DNA of 58,077 bases from Bacillus fungorum (GTDB taxonomy: Bacteria > Bacillota > Bacilli > Bacillales > Bacillaceae_G). Under the pieces are notes generated by a model, which did not search any database, was not told the origin of the DNA, and saw only the letters and a program-made list of their open reading frames with translations. Shown here in pieces: positions 1-6,971 of the stretch. The stretch is from NCBI RefSeq assembly GCF_002746455.1, contig NZ_NWUW01000025.1, positions 1 through 58,077 on the forward strand, written 5' to 3'. The translations under genes were made by a program, and so were the position numbers. The first letter of the stretch is position 1. Each line of letters begins with the position of its first letter.

Positions 1-360
1 AAAGGCTTATTTCCTTCATTACATACAATGGAGGACGCATCACAACGTTTTAATTCATTTCAATCAAGAGAGGAGTCACAACCTATGGGATTAGCGAAAG
101 GCTTATTTCCTTCATTACATACAATGGGGGACGCATCACAACATTTTAATTCATTTCAATCAAGAGAGGAGTCACAACCTATGGGATTAGCGAAAGGCTT
201 ATTTCTTTCATTACATACAATGGAGGACGCATCACAACATTTTAATTCATTTCAATCAAGAGAGGAGTCACAACCTATGGGATTAGCGAAAGGCTTATTT
301 CCTTCATTACATACAATGGAGGACGCATCACAACGTTTTAATTCATTCCAACAGCAAGAA
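1..360 (+). repeat. 96-bp coding tandem repeats (left end of window)
   Basis: This is the continuation of the 96-bp array, with unit starts at ATG 85, 181 and 277 and a partial unit before 85. Bases 1-127 are the same molecule as 57951-58077. Confidence 0.95.
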
Positions 361-447
361 AAAGAGAAGAATAATAACAGGGGAGATTTCATTAATAAAA
401 TCCTTAATAATTGTCACTATAGACACTCTACTTTTCATTTGAAGTGA
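1..447 (+). CDS. Tandem-repeat protein, 3' part
   Basis: This is the 3' continuation of the gene that starts at 57843, in the same frame from base 1 to the TGA at 445-447. Repeat units start at ATG 85, 181 and 277, exactly 96 bp apart. The last unit leaves the repeat after FNSFQ and runs into a unique charged tail (QQQEKEKNNNRGDF...) of about 36 residues. Units differ by few substitutions (for example P to S in one GLFPSL, Q-R to Q-H), which suggests recent duplication. Copy-number change in steps of 32 codons would keep the frame. Function is unknown. Confidence 0.75.
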   Translation, partial: KGLFPSLHTMEDASQRFNSFQSREESQPMGLAKGLFPSLHTMGDASQHFNSFQSREESQPMGLAKGLFLSLHTMEDASQHFNSFQSREESQPMGLAKGLFPSLHTMEDASQRFNSFQQQEKEKNNNRGDFINKILNNCHYRHSTFHLK

Positions 448-503
448 TTAGCAAATACATAATTATTAGCGAAACAAGTCTATAAAACATAAGGTACAAA
501 CTA

Positions 504-542
504 AAGGGAAACACCTTTTGTCATAGTAAGGTGCTTCCCTTA
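504..542. terminator. Bidirectional terminator hairpin
   Basis: The arms AAGGGAAACACCTT and AAGGTGCTTCCCTT flank a short loop and sit between the convergent repeat-protein gene and the zinc-ribbon gene. Confidence 0.8.
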
Positions 543-550
543 AATTTAAT

Positions 551-1138
551 TTATGATTTAGCATAATAACAGGGCTTACATTGCTTTCTCCAACGATTTT
601 CGGCATTTAGCCACCTTTTTTTATGACAAGAAGGACATTCGATACGTACTTTATCTAATTCCCACTTTAAAGTATTTCCATTGAAGTTGTATTTTTCATT
701 TTCATTTGAAGGATCGGGAATTTGATTTTTACCAACTTCCACTATACAATTTTGACAGTAAAGTTTATTATGTAATTTTTTTAATGTAACAAAAGAAATA
801 CCTTTGAGATCACCTTCTATTGCATTACAAGCACTACAAATACGACCATTTAATTTATTTTGATAAAGCTCTAAACTATTTTTACAAGCTTCTTCATCAT
901 AATCATCATAGTAGCGAACTCCTGGTATGACCGTTGAACAATGATAACAACTTAAATCTTTTGTTCCTCCTGGATGGGTAAATTCATAATCTCCTAGTCC
1001 TTTTCTACCCATCTTATATTCAGAGCTTCCCACTACTCTAAGTATATTTTCAAAACCGCAATGAGTACATACTACAGGAAATCGTTTTGTTCTACAGTCC
1101 GAACAATCACAGGGGCTACCCCAATCACAATTTGGCAT
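551..1138 (-). CDS. Multi-zinc-ribbon protein
   Basis: This 195-residue soluble protein is rich in paired cysteines: an N-terminal CDWGSPCDCSDC cluster, then CTHC, CYHC, CSAC, CQNC, CPSC and CKPC. That is enough for three to four zinc-binding knuckles spread over the whole length. The final CPSC/CKPC pair resembles zinc ribbons of DNA- or RNA-binding proteins. No enzymatic motif is visible and I do not recognise a named family. It stands alone, convergent with the repeat-protein gene and divergent from a 57-residue ORF. Binding nucleic acid is inference. Confidence 0.75.
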   Translation of the reverse strand: MPNCDWGSPCDCSDCRTKRFPVVCTHCGFENILRVVGSSEYKMGRKGLGDYEFTHPGGTKDLSCYHCSTVIPGVRYYDDYDEEACKNSLELYQNKLNGRICSACNAIEGDLKGISFVTLKKLHNKLYCQNCIVEVGKNQIPDPSNENEKYNFNGNTLKWELDKVRIECPSCHKKRWLNAENRWRKQCKPCYYAKS

Positions 1139-1241
1139 AAAATATCAACTTCTTTCCTAATCAAATTTCTAGTATTTGTATAATTAAAATATACACCCCT
1201 TTGGTAAAATGTTCTATTATTAATACACAGGTGGAATTACA

Positions 1242-1415
1242 ATGAAAAATAATAAAAAACAAACATCATATTATATAAGAGAATATACATTGCGGAATAA
1301 AAGTACAAAATCCATAAAAGTGGAACCCTGGCGCTCTTTTAAAGAGAAAATGAGGGTGCTTGGTATTACGGATAATGACATTTTTCAAATTCAACTGATA
1401 AAAAAACATATATAA
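1242..1415 (+). CDS. Small basic protein, 57 aa
   Basis: The ORF begins MKNNKKQTSYYIREYTLRNK and ends in IKKHI. It has a good ribosome binding site (AGGTGG at 1229-1234, seven bases before ATG). The lysine-rich, largely hydrophilic sequence has no signal peptide. It lies upstream of and parallel to the 234-residue gene, 118 bp apart, and divergent from the zinc-ribbon gene. Function is unknown. Confidence 0.6.
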   Translation: MKNNKKQTSYYIREYTLRNKSTKSIKVEPWRSFKEKMRVLGITDNDIFQIQLIKKHI

Positions 1416-1533
1416 CTTTAGCATACAAAATTCGTAGAATGCTGGTTGCCCCCTATATAAAATTAGTCAATTACAATTCCTAATTGATACAATGGTTCTA
1501 ATAAGGGTAAAAAATTATTTATAGGAGGTTACT

Positions 1534-2238
1534 ATGTACGATTTAACAATAGGGCTAGAATATGACAGGGCTTTAGATTTAAGTCCGAGATACCGATATG
1601 ATTTTGTAGGGATTGATTATCAAAACGATTATATTTATGGATTCATTTTCGCCTTTCGTACGATAAAAAAAGGGAACGGAACAGGTAATGTATTAATTGA
1701 TTTAGTTCACAACTCTAACATCAATGCTCTCCAAGCTCATATACATGGCGATTGTCATTTCCATACCTTCGAATACAGAATGTCTATGAACAATGAATCA
1801 ATTAAAATTACAGACCACATTTCTTTAGAGAAAGTAAAAAATACAACAAATGATGAATATTATGCACTTATAAAAGAACAAAAATATCGATTACTCAATA
1901 ATGGTCTTAATAATCCAAAGCATAAAAATTTATCCTTAGTTAAACATCTACTATTTACAGAATATAATCAGCACGTAGCAAATGTAGATACTCTCGAATT
2001 AGCGCCAATTTTCAAGTTACAACAAGAGCATATATGGAATAACTCTAAGTATTCAGATTATATGAACGTGTCACAATTGGCTAAATTTGATAATACTCTA
2101 AAGCACTCCACAGAATGGAAACAAACTGAAAAAATTATCCAAGATAAAATGGAACATTTAAAAAAACAAAAGGAAGACATACTAACTAAGCTTTTAGAAT
2201 GGAACGATTTAGAGAACTCTCGTTTGATTGAATCGTGA
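1534..2238 (+). CDS. Hypothetical protein, 234 aa; intact copy of a duplicated gene
   Basis: This soluble protein has a beta-rich first half (FVGIDYQNDYIYGFIFAFR, then AHIHGDCHFHTFEYRMSM) and a helical, charged C-terminal half with a coiled-coil-like stretch near residues 195-225. GGAGG lies seven bases before the ATG. A 5'-truncated paralogue lies at 14658-15289 and is nearly identical from residue 25 onward, so this gene has been duplicated within the plasmid. The HIHGDCHFH cluster could bind metal, but no known family is recognised. Confidence 0.75.
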   Translation: MYDLTIGLEYDRALDLSPRYRYDFVGIDYQNDYIYGFIFAFRTIKKGNGTGNVLIDLVHNSNINALQAHIHGDCHFHTFEYRMSMNNESIKITDHISLEKVKNTTNDEYYALIKEQKYRLLNNGLNNPKHKNLSLVKHLLFTEYNQHVANVDTLELAPIFKLQQEHIWNNSKYSDYMNVSQLAKFDNTLKHSTEWKQTEKIIQDKMEHLKKQKEDILTKLLEWNDLENSRLIES

Positions 2239-2359
2239 GAAAAACTACCTTACAAGAATTGTTTTTTTGTACTTTATTCACTATAAATCATGCAACAAGT
2301 TTGCGCTTTGCTATCCCTTATCAAAATCATTTTATGATATACTCTTACAGAGAACGTAA

Positions 2360-2406
2360 CAGTGACAAGTCTCTTCTATGTGTAATATCTTGTCACTGAT
2401 TTTTTC
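2360..2406 (+). terminator. Rho-independent terminator
   Basis: CAGTGACAAG (2360-2369) pairs with CTTGTCACTG (2389-2398), followed by a T-rich run. It could end the 1534-2238 transcript. Confidence 0.75.
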
Positions 2407-2432
2407 TCTTGTGTCTTCTTCTTGCATCGTAA

Positions 2433-2477
2433 AAAAAGAGCCACAATCCCAGCCATTGGGGATTGTGGCTCTTTTAC
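2433..2477. terminator. Bidirectional terminator hairpin
   Basis: A 17-bp near-perfect stem, AAAGAGCCACAATCCC against GGGATTGTGGCTCTTT, is flanked by A and T runs. It serves the minus-strand Rpn gene and backs up the plus-strand transcript. Confidence 0.9.
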
Positions 2478-2492
2478 TATCTTAATTGTTTA

Positions 2493-3407
2493 TTATGAAT
2501 TTCTTTTCAAAATAAGCTCAACTTCTTCTATGCTTAATTTACTTGCTTTTGCAATCGTTTCAATTGGTACACCAAGTTCATGCATACCTTTAATCATTTG
2601 TATTTTCCCTTGCTGAACCCCTTCTTGAATCCCTTCTTGAATTCCTTCTTTTTTCCCTTCATTACGAGCATGAGCAAACTTTGCAGCTTCATCCATCAAC
2701 GCTTTCTCCCTTGCTTCATATGCTTGTCGGAAAGAAGAATCTTGACTCATACGTTCCCATTTATTCATCGCTTTTTGTAAAATTGGGTCTTGGTTCATCG
2801 CAATATCCTCCAATGTTTGGGTTAATTGTTCGTCCTCATTCGCTGGTAGTAATAACAACCAACGAACAAATGAATCTTCCCAGGGATTTACTTGTTCATT
2901 CCTCCACTGTTGCATGAGTTTTGGAATCTCTACGATGTGAACTTCAATATCACTACTTAATACCTTCTGTTGTTGCTGATTCCATAGGATTCCGGTTGTA
3001 TGGAATGCCTCGTATTCAGGAAACATAACGAAATTTAACAAATTGATCGTAATTGTTTTATGAAGAGAGCTGTATGGCATCCCCTTTTGAAGTTGGGATG
3101 TGTATAGCCTTCCCCAGTAATATAAACTTCTCTTAATCATGTCATGATTGTTATTCAACTGTATTTCGACATTTACCTTTGTACCTGTATCTAATGTAGC
3201 AGAAATATCTAAAATCGATAATTTATCTTCTTCATGTTCTCGGTGCAAGTGTGGGTCTTCTAATTGCAAAGAAACAATAGGAGATTCTAAAGAACCTTGC
3301 AACATAGCGTTTAAAAATGCAATAAGTATATCTTCATTTCCACTTGTGCCAAATAATTGTTTAAAAGCAAAATCAATGCGTAAATTCACTAATTGTTGGT
3401 TGGACAT
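2493..3407 (-). CDS. Rpn-family PD-(D/E)XK nuclease / putative transposase
   Basis: This 304-residue protein matches the Rpn/YhgA-like group (recombination-promoting nuclease). It has the N-terminal LRIDFAFKQLFG, the nuclease core with ILDISATLDTG and VNVEIQLNNNHDMIKRSLYYW, and a C-terminal region of repeated GIQEGIQEGVQQGK followed by a helical tail. The chosen ATG at 3407 has GAGAGGA at a normal distance; longer upstream reading is less likely. Rpn proteins are multi-copy in B. cereus genomes and have been linked to DNA cleavage, recombination and phage defence. The upstream sequence contains a divergent repeat shared with 9872-9955. Confidence 0.85.
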   Translation of the reverse strand: MSNQQLVNLRIDFAFKQLFGTSGNEDILIAFLNAMLQGSLESPIVSLQLEDPHLHREHEEDKLSILDISATLDTGTKVNVEIQLNNNHDMIKRSLYYWGRLYTSQLQKGMPYSSLHKTITINLLNFVMFPEYEAFHTTGILWNQQQQKVLSSDIEVHIVEIPKLMQQWRNEQVNPWEDSFVRWLLLLPANEDEQLTQTLEDIAMNQDPILQKAMNKWERMSQDSSFRQAYEAREKALMDEAAKFAHARNEGKKEGIQEGIQEGVQQGKIQMIKGMHELGVPIETIAKASKLSIEEVELILKRNS

Positions 3408-3532
3408 GGGTTTTCCTCTCCCCATCTCATAAGATGTTTTTCTTTTATTGTACATAAAAGAGTGATGCGCATGCAAACAAGCTCTTTTGTGAATATACAT
3501 AAAAGCCTGCTTATAGGGGTACGGCCACACGC

Positions 3533-3621
3533 CCATCAACTTAACGCGAATTTCGTACGCTAAGGAATTTTTCATTTAAAAAGCTTGGTTTTTCCGTACG
3601 TTAAGAAGGTTCTATAAACGG
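3533..3621 (+). repeat. Imperfect inverted repeat, copy A
   Basis: About 88 bases, upstream of the Rpn gene, are roughly 80% identical by eye to the reverse complement of 9872-9955. Shared blocks include GCGAATTT, CTAAGG, TTGGTTTT and TTAAGAAGGTTC-ATAAACGG. With copy B it brackets the TIR and toxin genes in opposite orientation. Confidence 0.6.
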
Positions 3622-3952
3622 TATTTGATGTTTGTTATGATACTTTGTTTTTGGTAATAAGTTTTGGGACTGGATTTTAAACATACTTCAGTCGGTCTTG
3701 ATAGATATAAATAATGTTCCTTAAACGGCCATTTTTGGTTATGTAGAAGTGAGTTTCTTATATTCCTAAAAAACCGAGGACATCTATAAAACAAAATTAC
3801 TACATACGGTAGTCAATATACTTTTATATAGTATAGTAGAAGATAATTTAGTTTTTATTTAAAACAAGAGGTATAATGGTGAAAATAAGGAGATTAGGTA
3901 TACAAGCCTGTCTGGCACGGTATCATCATTTTATATAGAAGGAGATAAAAAA

Positions 3953-4819
3953 GTGTCTGTCAATATTATTATGAGTCAAGTTAAACGTTTAGAGAGTGAT
4001 GTGGCAAGCTTAAATAAAAAGTTATCCACTGAACGTGCTAAGGAAGCAAAGGCTATAGATAAAGCGGCGAAAGCACAAAAAAAATTAATAAGTTCTAAAA
4101 ATGCAACAACTTTAAGAAGCGCTCAAAGAGATCTGCAAAGTGCCATGAGTGCAGAGCAAAAATCGAAGGAAGAACAAGCAAAGTTATCGAAGCAGATAGC
4201 AAATAAAACGAAGAGCCTATCTACAAAGCGGACTAGCTTAGCAAAGGAACAAACAAAACAACGTGAAAATCACCAAAAAGAGTTGGAAAAACTTCAGAAG
4301 GAATCAATTGCTATTCAGAAAGCTCAAATTAAAGAACAGTTAGAAGTTATAAATAGCTCTACATTTGAAGAAAAGGAATATGATGTCTTTATATCTCATG
4401 CATCTGAAGATAAAGAATCTTTCGTTAAACCTTTGACAATTGCATTAAAAAAAGCTGGAATTAAAACGTGGTATGATGCTGATCAAATAGGCTGGGGGCA
4501 AAGTATTCGACAGAGTATTGATAAAGGATTGATTAAGTCTAGATTTTGTATGATCATATTATCTCAAAATTTCTTAGATAAATATTGGACTAATTATGAA
4601 CTTAACGGTATTTTTCAAAAGGATTCTAGCACACAAGACTCTATCATTTTACCAATTTGGCATAATGTTACACGAGATGAAATTCAAAAAAGAAATCTTA
4701 CACTTACAGATAGATTAGCATTAAATACCGCCATTCATAGTACAGAGGATATTGTGAATGCCATGTTGAACTTACTTCAACCATTTCAAGAGGAAATAGA
4801 AATAATGGATTCTATATAG
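3953..4819 (+). CDS. Coiled-coil TIR-domain protein
   Basis: This 288-residue protein starts at GTG with AAGGAG seven bases upstream. Residues 1-135 are a long charged coiled coil rich in K, E, A and Q. Residues 142-275 are a TIR domain: YDVFISHASEDKESFV, then KTWYDADQIGWGQSI, SRFCMIILSQNFL and YWTNYEL. Glu216 in this last motif sits where NAD-cleaving TIR enzymes have the catalytic glutamate. Bacterial TIR proteins commonly act in anti-phage abortive infection by degrading NAD or making cyclic ADP-ribose signals. The next gene, 135 bp downstream, is a two-TM membrane protein, so a two-gene defence unit is inferred. Confidence 0.85.
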   Translation: MSVNIIMSQVKRLESDVASLNKKLSTERAKEAKAIDKAAKAQKKLISSKNATTLRSAQRDLQSAMSAEQKSKEEQAKLSKQIANKTKSLSTKRTSLAKEQTKQRENHQKELEKLQKESIAIQKAQIKEQLEVINSSTFEEKEYDVFISHASEDKESFVKPLTIALKKAGIKTWYDADQIGWGQSIRQSIDKGLIKSRFCMIILSQNFLDKYWTNYELNGIFQKDSSTQDSIILPIWHNVTRDEIQKRNLTLTDRLALNTAIHSTEDIVNAMLNLLQPFQEEIEIMDSI

Positions 4820-4887
4820 GATAAGTGACAAGGTAGCTGTCATAGACCGTAAATTACATTAGGAATTCTTGGTAATACATGAAGATA

Positions 4888-4930
4888 AACATAGAAAATC
4901 TGCTATGTTAACAAGCAGCTCTTCTATGTT
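4888..4930 (+). other. Intergenic hairpin between TIR and membrane-protein genes
   Basis: AACATAGAA and TTCTATGTT form the arms, with a smaller internal GCTATG/CAGC complementarity. No T tract follows, so it may be a processing or attenuation structure within a TIR-membrane operon. Confidence 0.4.
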
Positions 4931-4954
4931 AGATAAAGAAAAGAGGTATTCAGG

Positions 4955-5692
4955 ATGATTAAAAAAATCATCAAAGTGATTATTAGTTTAGTGGTATTAA
5001 TAGGGATAACATTTTTTTTATCTATAAAAGATCTTCAAGCGATTGAAACGACTTATATACCGACACTGTGGAAAAATATAACCTTTATATCTGGAATCAT
5101 GTTTGCATTTTTACCGTTTCTATTATTGATATTGATGATTATCTTGTTTAGTACAAAAAAGTGGGCATTTCGTGTAGAGAAATTAACAATAGGTGGTTTC
5201 AATGTCCTTTTTGATAACCCAGAACATCTATTTAAACGACAAATAGGAACATTTTTAGATACAAAAAGAACCCTATTTAGAGTAGATTTACAATATGATA
5301 ACTTTGATGAAATCCTAACATCTTATTTTGAAACTTATAAATTATTAAGAGATGAAATGAAAATTTTGGATGATACGAAGAAAAAGAAAAGAAAAAAGAC
5401 CACGGAATCTATTACAGGTTATAATTTATCAAATGAAATAATAAAAGAATTAAACGATTTTTTAACAAAACATCAAAGTAATTATAGAAGATGGTATAAG
5501 TACATGGAACTGCATGAAGAGGAAGATTACTACACTATGCCAATTGGAGATTTACAAAAAAAATATTCTAATTATGAAGAATTATGTAGTGATTTTCAAC
5601 GTGTAAATAGGTTCTTTGTAGAAAGAGTGGCACCTTATTTTAATCTCGACATAGAAAAATGGGGATGCGATATCTCTAAATCGCCAAAATAG
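4955..5692 (+). CDS. Two-TM membrane protein paired with the TIR gene
   Basis: This 245-residue protein has two hydrophobic segments (about residues 5-24 and 42-66). A soluble, mostly helical cytoplasmic domain follows, with a lysine-rich loop (DDTKKKKRKKTT) near residue 145. AAAGAGG precedes the ATG. I do not recognise the family. It is codirectional with the TIR protein and nothing else lies between them, so it may be its membrane effector, anchor or sensor. It could also be an unrelated passenger. Confidence 0.7.
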   Translation: MIKKIIKVIISLVVLIGITFFLSIKDLQAIETTYIPTLWKNITFISGIMFAFLPFLLLILMIILFSTKKWAFRVEKLTIGGFNVLFDNPEHLFKRQIGTFLDTKRTLFRVDLQYDNFDEILTSYFETYKLLRDEMKILDDTKKKKRKKTTESITGYNLSNEIIKELNDFLTKHQSNYRRWYKYMELHEEEDYYTMPIGDLQKKYSNYEELCSDFQRVNRFFVERVAPYFNLDIEKWGCDISKSPK

Positions 5693-5725
5693 TTAGACGA
5701 AAAATGTTGTATTTTTAATTTTTAA

Positions 5726-5884
5726 GTACCATTTATTGATACAACAGGAGAAGCTATTGACTATGCTTTAGGTTATCTAAATACGCCAAAGTGTATAGGG
5801 TGTAAACATTTTTCCTTCCGTGAATATACCCAACTTTCTCAGCAATCCCAAGATGTAAATGATAAAGAAAATGCATTAGATTAG
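5726..5884 (+). pseudogene. Fragment of a cysteine-containing ORF
   Basis: An open stretch of 52 codons reads VPFIDTTGEAIDYALGY, then PKCIGCKHF, and ends at TAG. It has no start codon or ribosome binding site, a TAA lies immediately upstream, and it is followed by a terminator. It looks like the 3' remnant of a lost gene with a CxxC motif, or a chance ORF. Confidence 0.35.
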
Positions 5885-5914
5885 TAATAAGTGATATATA
5901 TGTTGCAATGCAAT

Positions 5915-5953
5915 AAAAGCCACAATCTCTTAACGTTAGAATTGTGGCTTTTT
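5915..5953 (+). terminator. Terminator hairpin
   Basis: AAAAGCCACAAT pairs with ATTGTGGCTTTT across a 14-base loop and is followed by T residues. It is related in sequence to the hairpin at 2433-2477. Confidence 0.8.
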
Positions 5954-5993
5954 TGACACCATACATAATTAACAGATTAGTTGCGTGTCATAG

Positions 5994-6411
5994 AAACTGA
6001 AAGATTACCTACTGTAAGAAAAACTCACGTTTAGTATACAAAATACGAACAAAAATTCCAATCCCTAAATTCATAAAATAAAAAGGGAAATTAGCTTAAT
6101 TCATAAGAAAATTAAGTATTATGTCAAAAAGTATAGTTTTTAGTAACCTATTCACTTACTACTTTGCGGTCTACAACAAGAATTCTGTGACTAAGCTATG
6201 TAGGCTATTAAAAAAGTACATTCTTTTTTTTAGCACTACAGAAACAAATATATTTTAACCCCGTCCTAAAATTAGAACGGGGTTATGCTTGGTTTAGATG
6301 TTAAAATTTAATAACTTTATTGTCTTTTTACACAAAATGCATATTTGGCTTTAAGCTCCAAATATACTCCCCCTGTAAGGGCAATAGTATGAAATTAATA
6401 TGTCTACTATA
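5994..6411. other. Non-coding AT-rich stretch with one hairpin
   Basis: No convincing gene is seen on either strand. AACCCCGT (6257-6264) pairs with ACGGGGTT (6277-6284) downstream of the immunity gene, but no T tract follows on the minus strand, so it is only a possible terminator. Confidence 0.5.
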
Positions 6412-6957
6412 TTATTCTGGACATAGATCAAGTACATCATGAAACATAGCATATTCTACAGTCACCTGAGGGCCAAAGAAAGTTACACCCTCTGGGAATT
6501 TAAGGTCCATTACAACTTCATTTACTTCCGCATAGGATAATTGTGTATAATTGTTCGATGTTAAAGATTGAATGACTTGTTGTTCGAATTCCAATTGTTG
6601 AATCGTATAGGCCTGTGTGCTTTCTCCATCTAAAGTAGACATGAGTGACGTATCATCAGGACAGTCAACTGAAAATTCATGCTGTAAGTAAAATACAGGT
6701 GCCAATTTTGAAATTAATACCGTACTACTATAGTTTATTTGTAAATTATCTTTTCTATAAGGTTCAAATTTAAATATAAATTTTTCCGATGGCCAAATAT
6801 CATCATTATAGAAAGGTATTGTTTGAATACATGCATTATTAACAAATACAGTTAATTCTTTGGGTAATTCAATTCTGTTTTCACACGTAGATAAATATTC
6901 ATTTTCGTCACCATTCACATAAAAATGTTGTATTGTTTTTTTAACTAACTCATTCAT
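6412..6957 (-). CDS. Putative immunity protein for the adjacent RNase toxin
   Basis: This 181-residue acidic soluble protein has no recognised family. It starts 14 bp after the toxin stop codon on the same strand, with AAAGGA before its ATG. That is the usual place for the immunity gene of a polymorphic toxin. Its many aspartate and glutamate residues fit an inhibitor of a basic nuclease tip. It does not look like the small colicin E3 immunity proteins. The role is inferred from position. Confidence 0.65.
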   Translation of the reverse strand: MNELVKKTIQHFYVNGDENEYLSTCENRIELPKELTVFVNNACIQTIPFYNDDIWPSEKFIFKFEPYRKDNLQINYSSTVLISKLAPVFYLQHEFSVDCPDDTSLMSTLDGESTQAYTIQQLEFEQQVIQSLTSNNYTQLSYAEVNEVVMDLKFPEGVTFFGPQVTVEYAMFHDVLDLCPE

Positions 6958-6971
6958 AAATGAATCCTTTC

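Noticed and set aside
1..360. Tandem 96-bp repeats considered as a CRISPR array or iterons
   Set aside because: Units are contiguous with no unique spacers, are in frame and coding, and are far longer than CRISPR repeats or plasmid iterons.
3612..3794. 60-codon minus-strand ORF upstream of the Rpn gene
   Set aside because: No ribosome binding site and no recognisable domain; probably random reading of intergenic sequence.
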